Below, in pieces: positions 1-8,921 of a stretch of 64,000 bases of DNA (position 1 is its first letter; each line of letters opens with the position of its first letter). The DNA lies in the NCBI GenBank assembly GCA_027314645.1, contig DAHVAL010000001.1:45105-109104 (forward strand), read 5' to 3'. The notes under the pieces are model-generated. The model saw only the letters and a program-made list of their open reading frames with translations. It made no database searches and was not told the DNA's origin. A program made the translations under genes and the position numbers. This stretch comes from Nitrospirota bacterium (GTDB lineage: Bacteria > Nitrospirota > Leptospirillia > Leptospirillales > Leptospirillaceae).

Positions 1-651
1 CATGAGGAGGCGCTGATCGCTTATAAGACGATCGCCGCCCCCTTCGATGGAATGATCACCCAGCGGTTCGTCGATCCGGGAAAGCTTCTCTCGGAGGGAA
101 CCAACGCCACGACGACGGCCCAGCCTATCGTGACGATCGAGCAGATCGACTTCCTCCGTGCCTTCGTCTGGGTTCCGGCCGACGTGGCCCCGATCATCAA
201 GAGAGGGCAGAAGGTGGAGGTCCACTTTTCGGGCCTTCCCGGAAAAACATTCTGGGGACGGGTTGCCAGGTACGATTTTGCCGAAGACCAAAAGACCCGG
301 ACCATGCGGACCGAGGTGGACCTGGACAATCCGGGATTTGAAATCCATCCCGGCATGTACGGAAAATTCACCTTTTATCTTGAAGAATTCAAGGATGCCG
401 TGGTGATTCCGGGAATGGCGATCATGGCGCGGCGGGACAAACCCTATTCGGTCATGACGGTCAAGGACGGGAAAGCCCATGAGGTTCCAGTGACCCTGGG
501 GATCGACAACGCCAAGTGGGTTCAGGTTCTGACCGGCCTGTCGGCCGGGGATCAGCTTGTTTTAGCCGGCAAGTGGCATGTCCACTCGGGTGAGCCTGTC
601 AATGTCGTTCCCTTTAAGCCCGTGCCGTTCCGACCGGCCACCCAGCTCTAA
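1..651 (+). CDS. RND/HlyD-type periplasmic efflux adaptor (5' truncated by window)
   Basis: The reading frame is open from base 1 to the stop at 649-651, so only the C-terminal 216 residues are present. The first visible stretch, IAAPFDGMITQRFVDPG, is the conserved second half of the biotinyl-lipoyl-like domain of membrane fusion proteins. A beta-barrel domain (around FVWVPADVAPIIKRGQKV) and the membrane-proximal domain follow. Such adaptors link an inner-membrane RND or ABC pump to a TolC-like channel in the periplasm. A TolC-like gene follows 58 bp downstream, which supports a tripartite efflux operon. The pump itself would lie upstream of the window, so the substrate cannot be told. Confidence 0.88.
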   Translation, partial: HEEALIAYKTIAAPFDGMITQRFVDPGKLLSEGTNATTTAQPIVTIEQIDFLRAFVWVPADVAPIIKRGQKVEVHFSGLPGKTFWGRVARYDFAEDQKTRTMRTEVDLDNPGFEIHPGMYGKFTFYLEEFKDAVVIPGMAIMARRDKPYSVMTVKDGKAHEVPVTLGIDNAKWVQVLTGLSAGDQLVLAGKWHVHSGEPVNVVPFKPVPFRPATQL

Positions 652-709
652 TGAACCTTCGGAGACGGGTCCGCTCCGGTTCCGGAACATTTTGGAAGGA
701 TCGCAAACC

Positions 710-2224
710 ATGACTTTTTTGAGAGAGGCCGGGAAAGTCCGGCCCTATAAACCCCTGAGACCATTGGCGGGAGGGGTCGCGACCGTCGGGAGCTTTTGCT
801 TCGCCGTTCTCATGTTAATGGCGACGATGCCGGTCTATGCCGACACGATATCCCAGACGGAGATCTCAAGCGGGGATGTTCCCCCCCCAATCATGTCCGT
901 CGACCAGGCGGTCTTGTTCGGGCTCACGCATCACCCGAAACTGTTCTGGTTTCGCCACACGGTCAAGAAGAAAGGGGCTCGGGTCAAGGTTTCAAAATCC
1001 CATTTTTATCCCCATGTCGGCGTGGGGGCGATGTACGGGATCGCCAATCCCGGTCTCGGCAACGAATTCATCAACAACCTGAACTTCGTGACCCCGGTCT
1101 TTCCCATGGACTATACCAAGATGGGCCCGCTCTCCGCTCCGAACGAGCCGGCCGCTCTCGCGACGATCGGCGTCAACCAGCTCCTGCTCGACTTCGGCAA
1201 GTTCGAGCACCGGGTCAAGCAGCGTCTCGCGGGCAAACGGGCCTCCGAGTTCTGGCTCTACAGCCAGGATGCCTGGGTCATTCTCCAGGTGAAGGAAGCC
1301 TACTTCCATGTCCTTCTCGACCGGAAGCTGATCGAGGTGTACGAAAAGAATCTTGAGCAGAGAAAGCTTGTGAAGAATCTGACGGAGGCGCTCTACGAGT
1401 CCGATTACCGCTCCCAGCTCGACTACGATCTGGCCAAGGTCGACTACGAAAAAGCCCGGGCATTGCTCGATTCCGAGAAGGACGATCTCGTGGCCCAGAT
1501 CGCCCATTTAAACGATGCCATGGGTCTTGGCCAGTCCGGACGGGAGGACTACCGTCTGACCGGACATCTGGGACAGGTGTCCGATGTGGTGGTGGGGCGT
1601 GACGAGGCGGTGACGCGGGGGCTCACCTACCGGCCGGAGATCAATGCCTACCGGAACCTCTTCCGGCAGGAAAAAGAGCGGACCCGATTCATGCGGGCCC
1701 AGCACTATCCCCTGATTTCCGCTTTCGGCAACTACGGCTTCATGGCCAACCTGGTGACCAGTCAAAGTTATGTTCCCGGCATGTGGTCGGGGGGCGGCAC
1801 GATCACCGTACCCATCTACACCGGCGGAATGATCCGGGGCGAGACCGAACGGGCCCATGAACAGTCCCGGGAGCGTCAATACGGGATCTCCGACTGGTCC
1901 CACAATATCCGATACCAAATCGTCCGGGCCCGGGCCCGGATACTGTCCGACCTTGCGGACATCCGGGCCTACACCGAGGCGGTGAAGGAGGCCAATCTCG
2001 CCCTGGTGCTTGCCAACAAGCGCTATTCCGCGAACCTCATCTCCATCGTCGACCTCACCTTGGCCGAGGTCTATCTTCTGAACACCGAAGCCGCTCTCGC
2101 CACCTACCAGTACCAGTATCAGGTGGATCGGGCCACGCTTCGATTTGCCGAAGGGGTGGATTATTTGGGCTATCTTCCGGAGGTCCGGAAAAAGGTCGTG
2201 GGGCACATCTCCGAAAAGAATTAG
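710..2224 (+). CDS. TolC-family outer membrane efflux protein
   Basis: A 504-aa protein when started at ATG 710, which has GGAAGGA about 10 nt upstream; the frame is open further upstream to 578 but that part overlaps the adaptor gene. Residues about 20-45 form a hydrophobic signal segment ending VYADTI, a plausible signal peptidase site. The mature part has the two-fold TolC pattern: long helical stretches such as AYFHVLLDRKLIEVYEKNLE and a second half with RPEINAYRNLFRQEKERT and SANLISIVDLTLAEVYLLNTE. It should form the outer-membrane channel for the adaptor encoded just before it. Export substrate (metal, drug or other) is not visible. Confidence 0.88.
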   Translation: MTFLREAGKVRPYKPLRPLAGGVATVGSFCFAVLMLMATMPVYADTISQTEISSGDVPPPIMSVDQAVLFGLTHHPKLFWFRHTVKKKGARVKVSKSHFYPHVGVGAMYGIANPGLGNEFINNLNFVTPVFPMDYTKMGPLSAPNEPAALATIGVNQLLLDFGKFEHRVKQRLAGKRASEFWLYSQDAWVILQVKEAYFHVLLDRKLIEVYEKNLEQRKLVKNLTEALYESDYRSQLDYDLAKVDYEKARALLDSEKDDLVAQIAHLNDAMGLGQSGREDYRLTGHLGQVSDVVVGRDEAVTRGLTYRPEINAYRNLFRQEKERTRFMRAQHYPLISAFGNYGFMANLVTSQSYVPGMWSGGGTITVPIYTGGMIRGETERAHEQSRERQYGISDWSHNIRYQIVRARARILSDLADIRAYTEAVKEANLALVLANKRYSANLISIVDLTLAEVYLLNTEAALATYQYQYQVDRATLRFAEGVDYLGYLPEVRKKVVGHISEKN

Positions 2225-2306
2225 CGGCTTGACCGGATTTTGTCGCCCTTGCTATTGTGAACGAATGAGTTTCGCAAGAGAGGTTTTGGAGAAAGCTCGG
2301 AAGAGC

Positions 2307-3260
2307 ATGGTGGAGGAGAGGGTGGAAAAGGTCATTATCTTGGGAACGGGGCCGGCAGGGTTGACGGCAGCACTTTATACGGCCCGGGCGTTTTTGTCTC
2401 CGCTGGTTCTTGAAGGCCCTCAGGCTGGAGGTCAGCTGACGATCACGACCGAGGTGGAGAACTTTCCGGGATTCCCGGACGGAATCACCGGTCCGGAGCT
2501 GATCGAACGCATGAAGGCGCAGGTTCTCCGGTTTGGGGCCCGATTCGACACGGCCGTCATCGAGCGCGTGGAAAAGCGCGACGGGGGTGGGTTCCGTGTG
2601 ATCACGGACGAAGGAAAGGGGCTCGAAACCTGGACGGTGATTGTCGCCACCGGCGCTTCGGCCAAGTTTCTTGGGCTTCCTTCGGAAAAGGCCCTGATGG
2701 GAGCGGGGGTGTCCGCCTGTGCGACCTGCGATGGATTTTTCTTTAGGGACAAAGAGATCGTTGTGGCCGGAGGAGGAGACACGGCCCTTGAGGAAGCGAT
2801 GTTTCTGACGCGCTTTGGGACGACCGTGACGGTGATTCATCGTCGTGACACCCTTCGGGCCTCGAAAATCATGCAGGAAAAGGCCTTCGAAAATCCGAAG
2901 ATCCGCTTTCTCTGGAACAAGGAGATCCTCGAGGTTTTAGACGTGTCGAAGCATCAGGTCACGGGAGTCCGCATTCGGGATATCAAGACGGGCGAAGAGT
3001 CGATCCAGTCCTGCAGCGGATTTTTCGTGGCGATCGGCCATAGTCCCAATACGGGCTTCCTCCATGGGCTGGCGGAGACGGATGCGGTCGGATATTTGAA
3101 GACGCTGTCGGGGACGAAAACCAGCGTCCCCGGATTGTTCGCTGCAGGGGACGTGTCCGATCCCGTTTACAGACAGGCCATCTCTGCAGCGGGAACAGGC
3201 TGCATGGCGGCCATCGATGCGGAGCGCTTTTTGGAAGCCTCCGGCGTTGAGAAGGGGTGA
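2307..3260 (+). CDS. trxB: Thioredoxin reductase (NADPH)
   Basis: Flavoprotein of the low-molecular-weight thioredoxin reductase family (EC 1.8.1.9), about 317 aa from ATG 2307. It shows the N-terminal FAD dinucleotide fold GTGPAG, the redox-active CATC in ACATCDGFF, the NADPH-binding GGGDTALEEA followed by HRRDTLRASK, and the C-terminal FAD motif GLFAAGDVSD. An in-frame ATG at 2265 would add 14 residues, but it has no ribosome site and the family normally starts just before the FAD fold. It supplies electrons to cytosolic thioredoxins; several thioredoxin-fold proteins occur later in the window, though those are extracytoplasmic and fed by CcdA. Confidence 0.93.
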   Translation: MVEERVEKVIILGTGPAGLTAALYTARAFLSPLVLEGPQAGGQLTITTEVENFPGFPDGITGPELIERMKAQVLRFGARFDTAVIERVEKRDGGGFRVITDEGKGLETWTVIVATGASAKFLGLPSEKALMGAGVSACATCDGFFFRDKEIVVAGGGDTALEEAMFLTRFGTTVTVIHRRDTLRASKIMQEKAFENPKIRFLWNKEILEVLDVSKHQVTGVRIRDIKTGEESIQSCSGFFVAIGHSPNTGFLHGLAETDAVGYLKTLSGTKTSVPGLFAAGDVSDPVYRQAISAAGTGCMAAIDAERFLEASGVEKG

Positions 3261-3267
3261 GAGTCCC

Positions 3268-3750
3268 TTGAAGATCGCCAAAATCGTCATTTTGCTTTTT
3301 TTTTCCGTGTTCGTTTACTTGAGCGGTGACCTCATCGCCAATAACGCCGCCTTCATCAACATGCCGGGACCTCTTGCGCGGCTGCAGATCTATTTCACGC
3401 TGAACAGGGCCTGGACGACCGGAGGGTATCCCCTTCCTGAAGTGGCCCCGCAGGTTTTTTACGGGGATCCGGAGAAGCTTCTCTCCAATATCACCCATTC
3501 GATCCAGAGTTTTTCGGGTTGGACGATCGACAAGGCCTCCCCTGGACATATCGCGGTCTCGGTGGCTCCATCCTTTTGGCATCATGCCTCACGGATGGAA
3601 ATCACCCTTTTGTCTATTCAGGGCGGGATCAGGATGGATGTCGCCGCTCAGTCGCTTTCCCGTGGTCCGGACCTGGGGGCAGACCGGAATTATATCCTGA
3701 ACCTGTACCATGAAATTGGAGATGAAAATGCCATCCATCCTCCGGTCTGA
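3268..3750 (+). CDS. DUF1499-like membrane-anchored protein
   Basis: About 160 aa from a TTG start at 3268, preceded by GGGGTGAGAG; the ATG upstream at 3217 lies inside trxB and is less likely. Residues 3-20 (IAKIVILLFFSVFVYLSG) form one transmembrane or signal-anchor segment. The C-terminal pattern, GGIRMDVAAQSLSRGPDLGADRNYI, resembles the end of DUF1499 proteins, where an IR..S..SR.G.sDlG..rkRI pattern is typical; the match is by eye. Function of that family is unknown. It starts 7 nt after trxB and its 3' end overlaps the next gene, so the three are probably co-transcribed. Confidence 0.55.
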   Translation: MKIAKIVILLFFSVFVYLSGDLIANNAAFINMPGPLARLQIYFTLNRAWTTGGYPLPEVAPQVFYGDPEKLLSNITHSIQSFSGWTIDKASPGHIAVSVAPSFWHHASRMEITLLSIQGGIRMDVAAQSLSRGPDLGADRNYILNLYHEIGDENAIHPPV

Positions 3751-4981
3751 CCGATCGCGCCTCCCGGCCCTTCTCCTGGGGGGAATCTTTGCCGGGGTCT
3801 TCCTGTTGAAACCCGTCGCGGTTCCTGCCGAAGACTTCGTCGCTGAGCCGCCGGCCTCCACCGGACCGGTCACCCAATATTCGACTCTTGAGCTTCCGGT
3901 CAGCAATTTCGGCTTCCGTGGAATCGCCCGGGACCGGACGGGCGCTCTTTTTGTGGCTTCGTCGCTGCGAAACGGGCTTTATGTGCTCCCGCCGGCCTGT
4001 AGGAATGAAAATTGTGCGAATCTGATCCGTCTTGATCCCGTCCTTGCCGATCCGGGGATGGTCGTGGCCGATCCCGAGCGGGGGGGAGCGTATGTGTTGG
4101 TCCGGCTTGGAGACCGTGTCGACTATGTCCCGCCGAATTGTCTCTCGAGAAAGTGTCTGAAAAGCTTCATGCTTCCGGAACGTCCCTCCTATCCCTTCCG
4201 CGCGGTCTATGATTTCGGAAGGCACAGGCTGGCCGTTCTGGACCGGCTGGCGAACCGGGTGGTCTTCCTTTCCGGGGCTTGCAATACCCGTTGCCTTCAC
4301 TTTTTCCCTCTTCCGGCGACCGGGCCTCCTTCCGGGATCGCCTACGATTCGAAAAGAGGGGATCTTTGGGTGACCTTCATCAAGTCGGGGTCAATCGTCA
4401 AGATCCCTTCAAAATGCGGGAGCACGTCCTGTGCGGTCGTCTACCCCGCCCAAAAGTCAAGTCTCTCTCCAAACTCCCCCGTTGTCAGCGCCTCCGAAGA
4501 CCGCCTCTACATGTCTCTCAAGGAAGGGGGGGCGATCGGATGGATCTCTCTGGGGGAAATGAAGCCAGGGCTTCATTTCCAGGATATTGAGCCCACCTCG
4601 GGGTCGATCGCTCATCTCGCTCCGCTTCCCGGCGGAGGGGTCTTTCTGGTGACCGGGGGGGTCCATCCCCACGCCGGCTATTTCCGTTTTTCGAAGAAGT
4701 GTCCGGAAGGGTGCTTTGACCTGCGCTTGTTCCCTCTTCCCAACGGGACTCCCGCTTCGCTGTCTCCCGGTGGAAAGAGGGTTCTTTGGATGACGGTCGA
4801 TGACCGGGATGCCCTCTTCCGGCTGAGCCTGGCCTGCCGAAGAAAAGGCCCGGTCCTTTCCAAGGGATGTGTGTCGAGGATCCCCTTTGAGAACATCGAA
4901 ACCCTTTTTCATTCACGCTACCATCAAGAGATCCAGGTCCCCCAGGAGCCCTCTCCCGACCTCGCCAATCCTTCGGACTGA
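3728..4981 (+). CDS. Secreted beta-propeller-like protein with paired cysteines
   Basis: About 417 aa from ATG 3728, chosen for GGAG 7 nt upstream; in-frame ATGs at 3710 and 3722 are alternatives. A signal peptide is seen (PALLLGGIFAGVFLLKP, probable cut near VPAED). The body has recurring strand-turn units such as GIAYDSKRGDLWVTFIKSGS and GIARDRTGALFVASSLRNG, typical of NHL/SMP-30/Vgb-like propellers. Unusually, nearly every unit carries a close cysteine pair: CRNENC, CLSRKC, CNTRC, CGSTSC, CPEGC, and CRRKGPVLSKGC, which look like one small disulphide loop per blade. This suits a periplasmic or extracellular location. No catalytic residues were recognised and the function is unknown. Confidence 0.7.
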   Translation: MPSILRSDRSRLPALLLGGIFAGVFLLKPVAVPAEDFVAEPPASTGPVTQYSTLELPVSNFGFRGIARDRTGALFVASSLRNGLYVLPPACRNENCANLIRLDPVLADPGMVVADPERGGAYVLVRLGDRVDYVPPNCLSRKCLKSFMLPERPSYPFRAVYDFGRHRLAVLDRLANRVVFLSGACNTRCLHFFPLPATGPPSGIAYDSKRGDLWVTFIKSGSIVKIPSKCGSTSCAVVYPAQKSSLSPNSPVVSASEDRLYMSLKEGGAIGWISLGEMKPGLHFQDIEPTSGSIAHLAPLPGGGVFLVTGGVHPHAGYFRFSKKCPEGCFDLRLFPLPNGTPASLSPGGKRVLWMTVDDRDALFRLSLACRRKGPVLSKGCVSRIPFENIETLFHSRYHQEIQVPQEPSPDLANPSD

Positions 4982-5067
4982 CGGCAGGGAGAGGGAGAGG
5001 GTCGCGGGAGACGTCTCCTTCGTTACTGGGGGTCCCCCGGACTCCCAAACCCCCGAAAGGAGATCCC

Positions 5068-6459
5068 ATGCTCTCCAAAAAAAGGTCCCTTGACGGCCTC
5101 CCTTCCCACGAACGCCTTCTTTCCTTCACCTATGGAGGACGGTCCTTCTCCCAGGATATTCCCCGGTTCGAAATCCCGGACCACGGAATTCCTCCCGAAT
5201 CGGCCTACCGCCTGATTGCGGACGAACTCAATCTGGACGGAAATCCCTCGCTGAACCTTGCGACGTTCGTCACCACCTGGATGGAACCCGAGGCCGAGCG
5301 CTTGATCGCCCTCACCCTCAACAAGAACCTGGTAGATCAGGAGGAGTACCCCCAGACAGGAGTGATCCAGGAACGGGTGGTCAACATCTTGGCGCGTCTT
5401 TTCAACGCCCCGTCGGGGGAGGGAGGGACCGGCACCTCGACGGTCGGATCTTCGGAGGCGATCATGCTGGCTCTTCTCGCCCACAAGACTCGCTGGAAAC
5501 GGGAGCGCAAAGCCCGGGGTCTCCCCTCCGACCGTCCGAACATCGTGGCCAGCAGCGGTGTTCATGTGGTCTGGGAGAAATTCGCCCGGTATTTCGAAGT
5601 GGACCTCAAGCTTCTCCCGATGGAGGGGGACCGGTACACCCTGTCTCCCCAAGCGGTGGCGGAAGCGGTCGATGAACGGACGATCTGTGTGGGGGCCATC
5701 CTCGGATCGACCTATACCGGCCATCTCGACCCGGTGGAGGAAATCGACCTCGTGCTGCGGGAGATCCGGGAAAAAAAAGGATGGGACATCCCCATTCATG
5801 TGGATGGAGCCTCAGGAGGGTTCGTCCTTCCTTTCCTTGAGCCGGATCTCCGGTGGGATTTCAGGCTTTCCCAGGTTCGGTCCATCAACGTGTCCGGGCA
5901 CAAATACGGGCTGGTTTACCCCGGAATCGGATGGCTTCTCTTCCGGGACCAGGAAGATCTTCCGGAAGAGCTTGTTTTCAAGGTGAATTATCTGGGGGGC
6001 GAGGAATCGACGTATACCCTCAATTTTTCCCGGGGAAGCTCCATGATGCTGGCCCAGTACTACATGCTTCTCCGGCTGGGATTCGAAGGGTACCGGCGAG
6101 TTCATGCCACGTCGCTTTCGAATGCCCGATGGCTGGCGAAGAAGATCTCGGAAAACGGGAAGTTCGATCTGATCGGGGGGGCCGACCACCTTCCGATCGT
6201 CTCCTTCGGTGTTTGGCGGGATGCCGGGTTCTCGGCCGTGGATTTTTCGGAAAAATTACGGGAAAGGGGGTGGATCGTTCCGGCCTACACCCTTCCCGCG
6301 GATCTTTCCGACCGGACGATTCTTCGGGTGGTCGTCAAGGAGAACTTCAGCAGGGATATGGGCAATTTGCTCATGTCCGATATCGACCGGGCGATTTCGG
6401 CCCTTGTCGGAAAAACGCCCGGGAGAAAACGTGCCCACCGGGCTCCGCGGGTATGCTGA
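5068..6459 (+). CDS. gadB: Glutamate decarboxylase
   Basis: PLP-dependent group II decarboxylase (EC 4.1.1.15), 463 aa, the usual size for bacterial GadA/B. The start ATG 5068 has AAAGGAG just upstream. Family signatures are the N-terminal FVTTWMEPEAERLI, the substrate-loop region HVDGASGGFV, and the PLP lysine in VSGHKYG (Lys279). It converts glutamate to GABA while consuming a cytoplasmic proton, a known acid-resistance reaction. No GABA/glutamate antiporter (gadC) lies beside it here. The gene is followed by 449 bp of non-coding DNA and stands alone. Confidence 0.93.
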   Translation: MLSKKRSLDGLPSHERLLSFTYGGRSFSQDIPRFEIPDHGIPPESAYRLIADELNLDGNPSLNLATFVTTWMEPEAERLIALTLNKNLVDQEEYPQTGVIQERVVNILARLFNAPSGEGGTGTSTVGSSEAIMLALLAHKTRWKRERKARGLPSDRPNIVASSGVHVVWEKFARYFEVDLKLLPMEGDRYTLSPQAVAEAVDERTICVGAILGSTYTGHLDPVEEIDLVLREIREKKGWDIPIHVDGASGGFVLPFLEPDLRWDFRLSQVRSINVSGHKYGLVYPGIGWLLFRDQEDLPEELVFKVNYLGGEESTYTLNFSRGSSMMLAQYYMLLRLGFEGYRRVHATSLSNARWLAKKISENGKFDLIGGADHLPIVSFGVWRDAGFSAVDFSEKLRERGWIVPAYTLPADLSDRTILRVVVKENFSRDMGNLLMSDIDRAISALVGKTPGRKRAHRAPRVC

Positions 6460-6908
6460 TGAGGGGATTCTGGCTGTGAGGATCCTTATTTGAAAAGGGT
6501 CAGGGACGATTGGGGATGGGCTCGTCCTTGGGAGATATCCCCGGGAATCCTCGACTTAAAGCGGGGAGAGGGTCAAACCTCCGGTTTCGGAGAAGGAGCG
6601 GAAATCAGGCGTCCGCGTACTCCAAGAAAAATGGCAGAGCCAGGAGGCAGGGAGGGGGTGTTCAAGGCCTCTTCCACCTGAAGGTCCCCATCCCGGCGAG
6701 AAGGGCGTTTTCGCTTTCCTTTCCCCGACTGAGAAAGGGGCGTGGGGACGGGATCATCTTCAACGGTTCCTCACAGGCCCTTGGACGCGCTTGAAATCCC
6801 GAACCCTTCCCGTTACCCTGAAATTGTCCGGTTCGTCCGAGTCTCATATTCCCACCTCCTTCCGCTCTGCGTTTTTCACACGCCCACCCTGTTGACACGG
6901 AGGACGCC
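6460..6908. other. Non-coding region between gadB and glgE
   Basis: 449 bp without a convincing gene. Short open frames of 63-122 codons occur on both strands, but they lack ribosome sites and family resemblance. The 3' third holds candidate promoters for the glgE operon (see 6824-6852). No clear terminator for gadB and no tRNA-like fold was recognised. Confidence 0.5.
6824..6852 (+). promoter_or_regulatory. Candidate sigma-70 promoter for glgE-mak-MFS
   Basis: TTGTCC at 6824-6829, 17-nt spacer, TATTCC at 6847-6852. This would leave a leader of about 50 nt before the glgE ATG at 6909. A second possible pair lies slightly upstream (TTGAAA 6791-6796, 17 nt, TACCCT 6814-6819). Neither is tested. 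Confidence 0.35.
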
Positions 6909-8921
6909 ATGGAGTCAGAGGCACCTCAAGTTCATCCGTTCAAGCACCGATCTTCCCTTCCCCAAGATTTGCGGCGGGAGAGCCGCCATCGGGTCAGGAT
7001 TGAGCGGGTGTCTCCGTCCATCGATCGAGGGAGATACCCGGTCAAGCGGATCGTGGAAGAACCCCTCGATATCGAGGCCGACATTATCGCGGACGGCCAC
7101 GAACCTCTGAGGGTCCTGCTCGAAGTTCGCGAGCCAGGAGAAAGAGACTGGCAGGGCCATGCCATGTTTCCCGGAGGAAACGACCTTTGGATCGGCCAGC
7201 TCGTCTTTCGCCGGGAAGGGATGGCGGAGTTCCGGATCTCGGCCTGGATTGACGAGGTGGTCCACTGGCAGGACAGCCTCGAAAAAAAATATCGCGCCGG
7301 CCAACGGGAAGATCTCGAGGTCGAACTCTTGGAAGGAGCCGATCTCATTCGTCGTCACCTTTCCCGGGTCCAGGACGCGGAGGCCGCCCAAAAGCTCGTC
7401 CATTGGCTTTCCCTGTGGGCGGGACCCGGAGACCTCGATCTCCGCGTCGGAATGGCGCTTGATTCCGATCGGGGGCAGGAGGCCGCCGCCTTTCCCGATG
7501 CACGGTTCGTGACCGTTTCCGGGCTTTATTTGGTCCATGTCGAGCGGGAACGGGCCCTCCGGGGAGCATGGTACGAGTTTTTCCCCCGAAGCTCCGGGAC
7601 GGTGGCGGGCATTCACGGGACGTTGGAGGATGCGGCCCGCCGTCTTCCTGAAATCGCTGCGATGGGGTTCGACGTCGTCTACCTGCCCCCCATCCATCCC
7701 ATCGGGCGCTCCTTCCGGAAAGGGCCGAACAATACGCCCAATGCGGATGGAGAGGTTCCGGGGTCTCCCTGGGCCATCGGCTCGGAGGAAGGAGGGCATA
7801 CCGCGATCGATCCCCGGCTGGGGACGATGGGGGATTTCGAGGATTTTATCTTGGCGGCGCGTGCGCTTGATATGGAAGTGGCTATGGACCTGGCCTTCCA
7901 GTGCTCTCCGGATCACCCTTATGTCCAAAAGCATCCCGAATGGTTCCGGCGACGTCCGGACGGCTCGATCCACTATGCGGAAAACCCCCCGAAGAAATAT
8001 CAGGACATTTATCCGTTCGACTTTCTCACCGAGGATTGGGAGGCCCTGTGGGAGGAGCTGGGGCGCGTCGTTCTCTTTTGGATTTCAAAGGGGGTCCGCA
8101 TCTTCAGGGTCGACAATCCCCACACCAAACCGTTCCCGTTCTGGGAGTGGCTGATGATGGAAGTCCGGAACGTGGACCCGGGAGTCCTCTTCCTCGCGGA
8201 AGCCTTCACCCGGCCCAAGGTCATGTATCACCTGGCGCACATCGGTTTTTCCCAATCCTACACATATTTCACATGGCGGAATACGAAGACGGAGATCGAG
8301 GCCTACATGACAGAACTCGCAACCCCTCCAGTCCGGGAGTTTTTCCGTCCGAACCTCTGGCCCAACACCCCGGACATCCTGCATGAATACCTTCAGAAAG
8401 GAGGACCCCCGGCCTTTCTCGCGAGACTGGTCCTCGCGGCCACGCTTTCGGCGAGCTACGGCATTTACGGGCCGGCCTTCGAATGGTGCGACAATCGACC
8501 GCTTCGGGAAGGAAGCGAGGAATACCTCGACTCCGAGAAATACGAGGTCCGTCATTGGAGGCCGGATCCCGTTCATTCCCTGGCTCCGGTGATCGCCCGG
8601 ATCAATACCATAAGACGCACGCACGGCGCGCTCGGATGGAACCATACCCTCCGCTTCCATCCCGTCACCAACGAGGCTCTCATTGCCTATTCCAAGACCG
8701 GCGCCGCCCCCGACGACTGGATCCTTGTGGTGGTCAATCTCGATCCGTTCTCCGCCCAGGAAGGGTGGCTGGATTTCACTCCTCCCGGAGGGGAGGCGAT
8801 GGAGGTCCACGACCTCATGGACGACGCACGGTACACCTGGCCTCCGGGGCCCCGATACATCCGGCTCGATCCTGCGGATCCCGCGCGGGTTCCCTTCCAT
8901 GTGTTCCGGAGGGTCGGGTGA
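6909..8921 (+). CDS. glgE: Alpha-1,4-glucan:maltose-1-phosphate maltosyltransferase GlgE
   Basis: 670 aa, GH13 subfamily 3 (EC 2.4.99.16), the usual length of GlgE. ATG 6909 follows ACGGAGGACGCC. An N-terminal beta-domain (about 1-200) precedes the barrel, which shows the GlgE hallmark LPPIHPIGRSFRKGPNNT, the nucleophile in FRVDNPHTKP (Asp402) and the acid/base in FLAEAFTRP (Glu431). The enzyme adds maltosyl units from maltose-1-phosphate to linear alpha-1,4-glucan in the cytoplasm. Its donor is made by the maltokinase encoded next, whose GTG start overlaps the glgE stop by 4 bp (GTGA), pointing to translational coupling. TreS, encoded on the opposite strand downstream, supplies maltose. Confidence 0.96.
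   Translation: MESEAPQVHPFKHRSSLPQDLRRESRHRVRIERVSPSIDRGRYPVKRIVEEPLDIEADIIADGHEPLRVLLEVREPGERDWQGHAMFPGGNDLWIGQLVFRREGMAEFRISAWIDEVVHWQDSLEKKYRAGQREDLEVELLEGADLIRRHLSRVQDAEAAQKLVHWLSLWAGPGDLDLRVGMALDSDRGQEAAAFPDARFVTVSGLYLVHVERERALRGAWYEFFPRSSGTVAGIHGTLEDAARRLPEIAAMGFDVVYLPPIHPIGRSFRKGPNNTPNADGEVPGSPWAIGSEEGGHTAIDPRLGTMGDFEDFILAARALDMEVAMDLAFQCSPDHPYVQKHPEWFRRRPDGSIHYAENPPKKYQDIYPFDFLTEDWEALWEELGRVVLFWISKGVRIFRVDNPHTKPFPFWEWLMMEVRNVDPGVLFLAEAFTRPKVMYHLAHIGFSQSYTYFTWRNTKTEIEAYMTELATPPVREFFRPNLWPNTPDILHEYLQKGGPPAFLARLVLAATLSASYGIYGPAFEWCDNRPLREGSEEYLDSEKYEVRHWRPDPVHSLAPVIARINTIRRTHGALGWNHTLRFHPVTNEALIAYSKTGAAPDDWILVVVNLDPFSAQEGWLDFTPPGGEAMEVHDLMDDARYTWPPGPRYIRLDPADPARVPFHVFRRVG

Noticed and set aside
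6490..6794. Short frames between gadB and glgE as small genes
   Set aside because: No ribosome site, no hydrophobic or domain pattern, and several frames overlap equally well.
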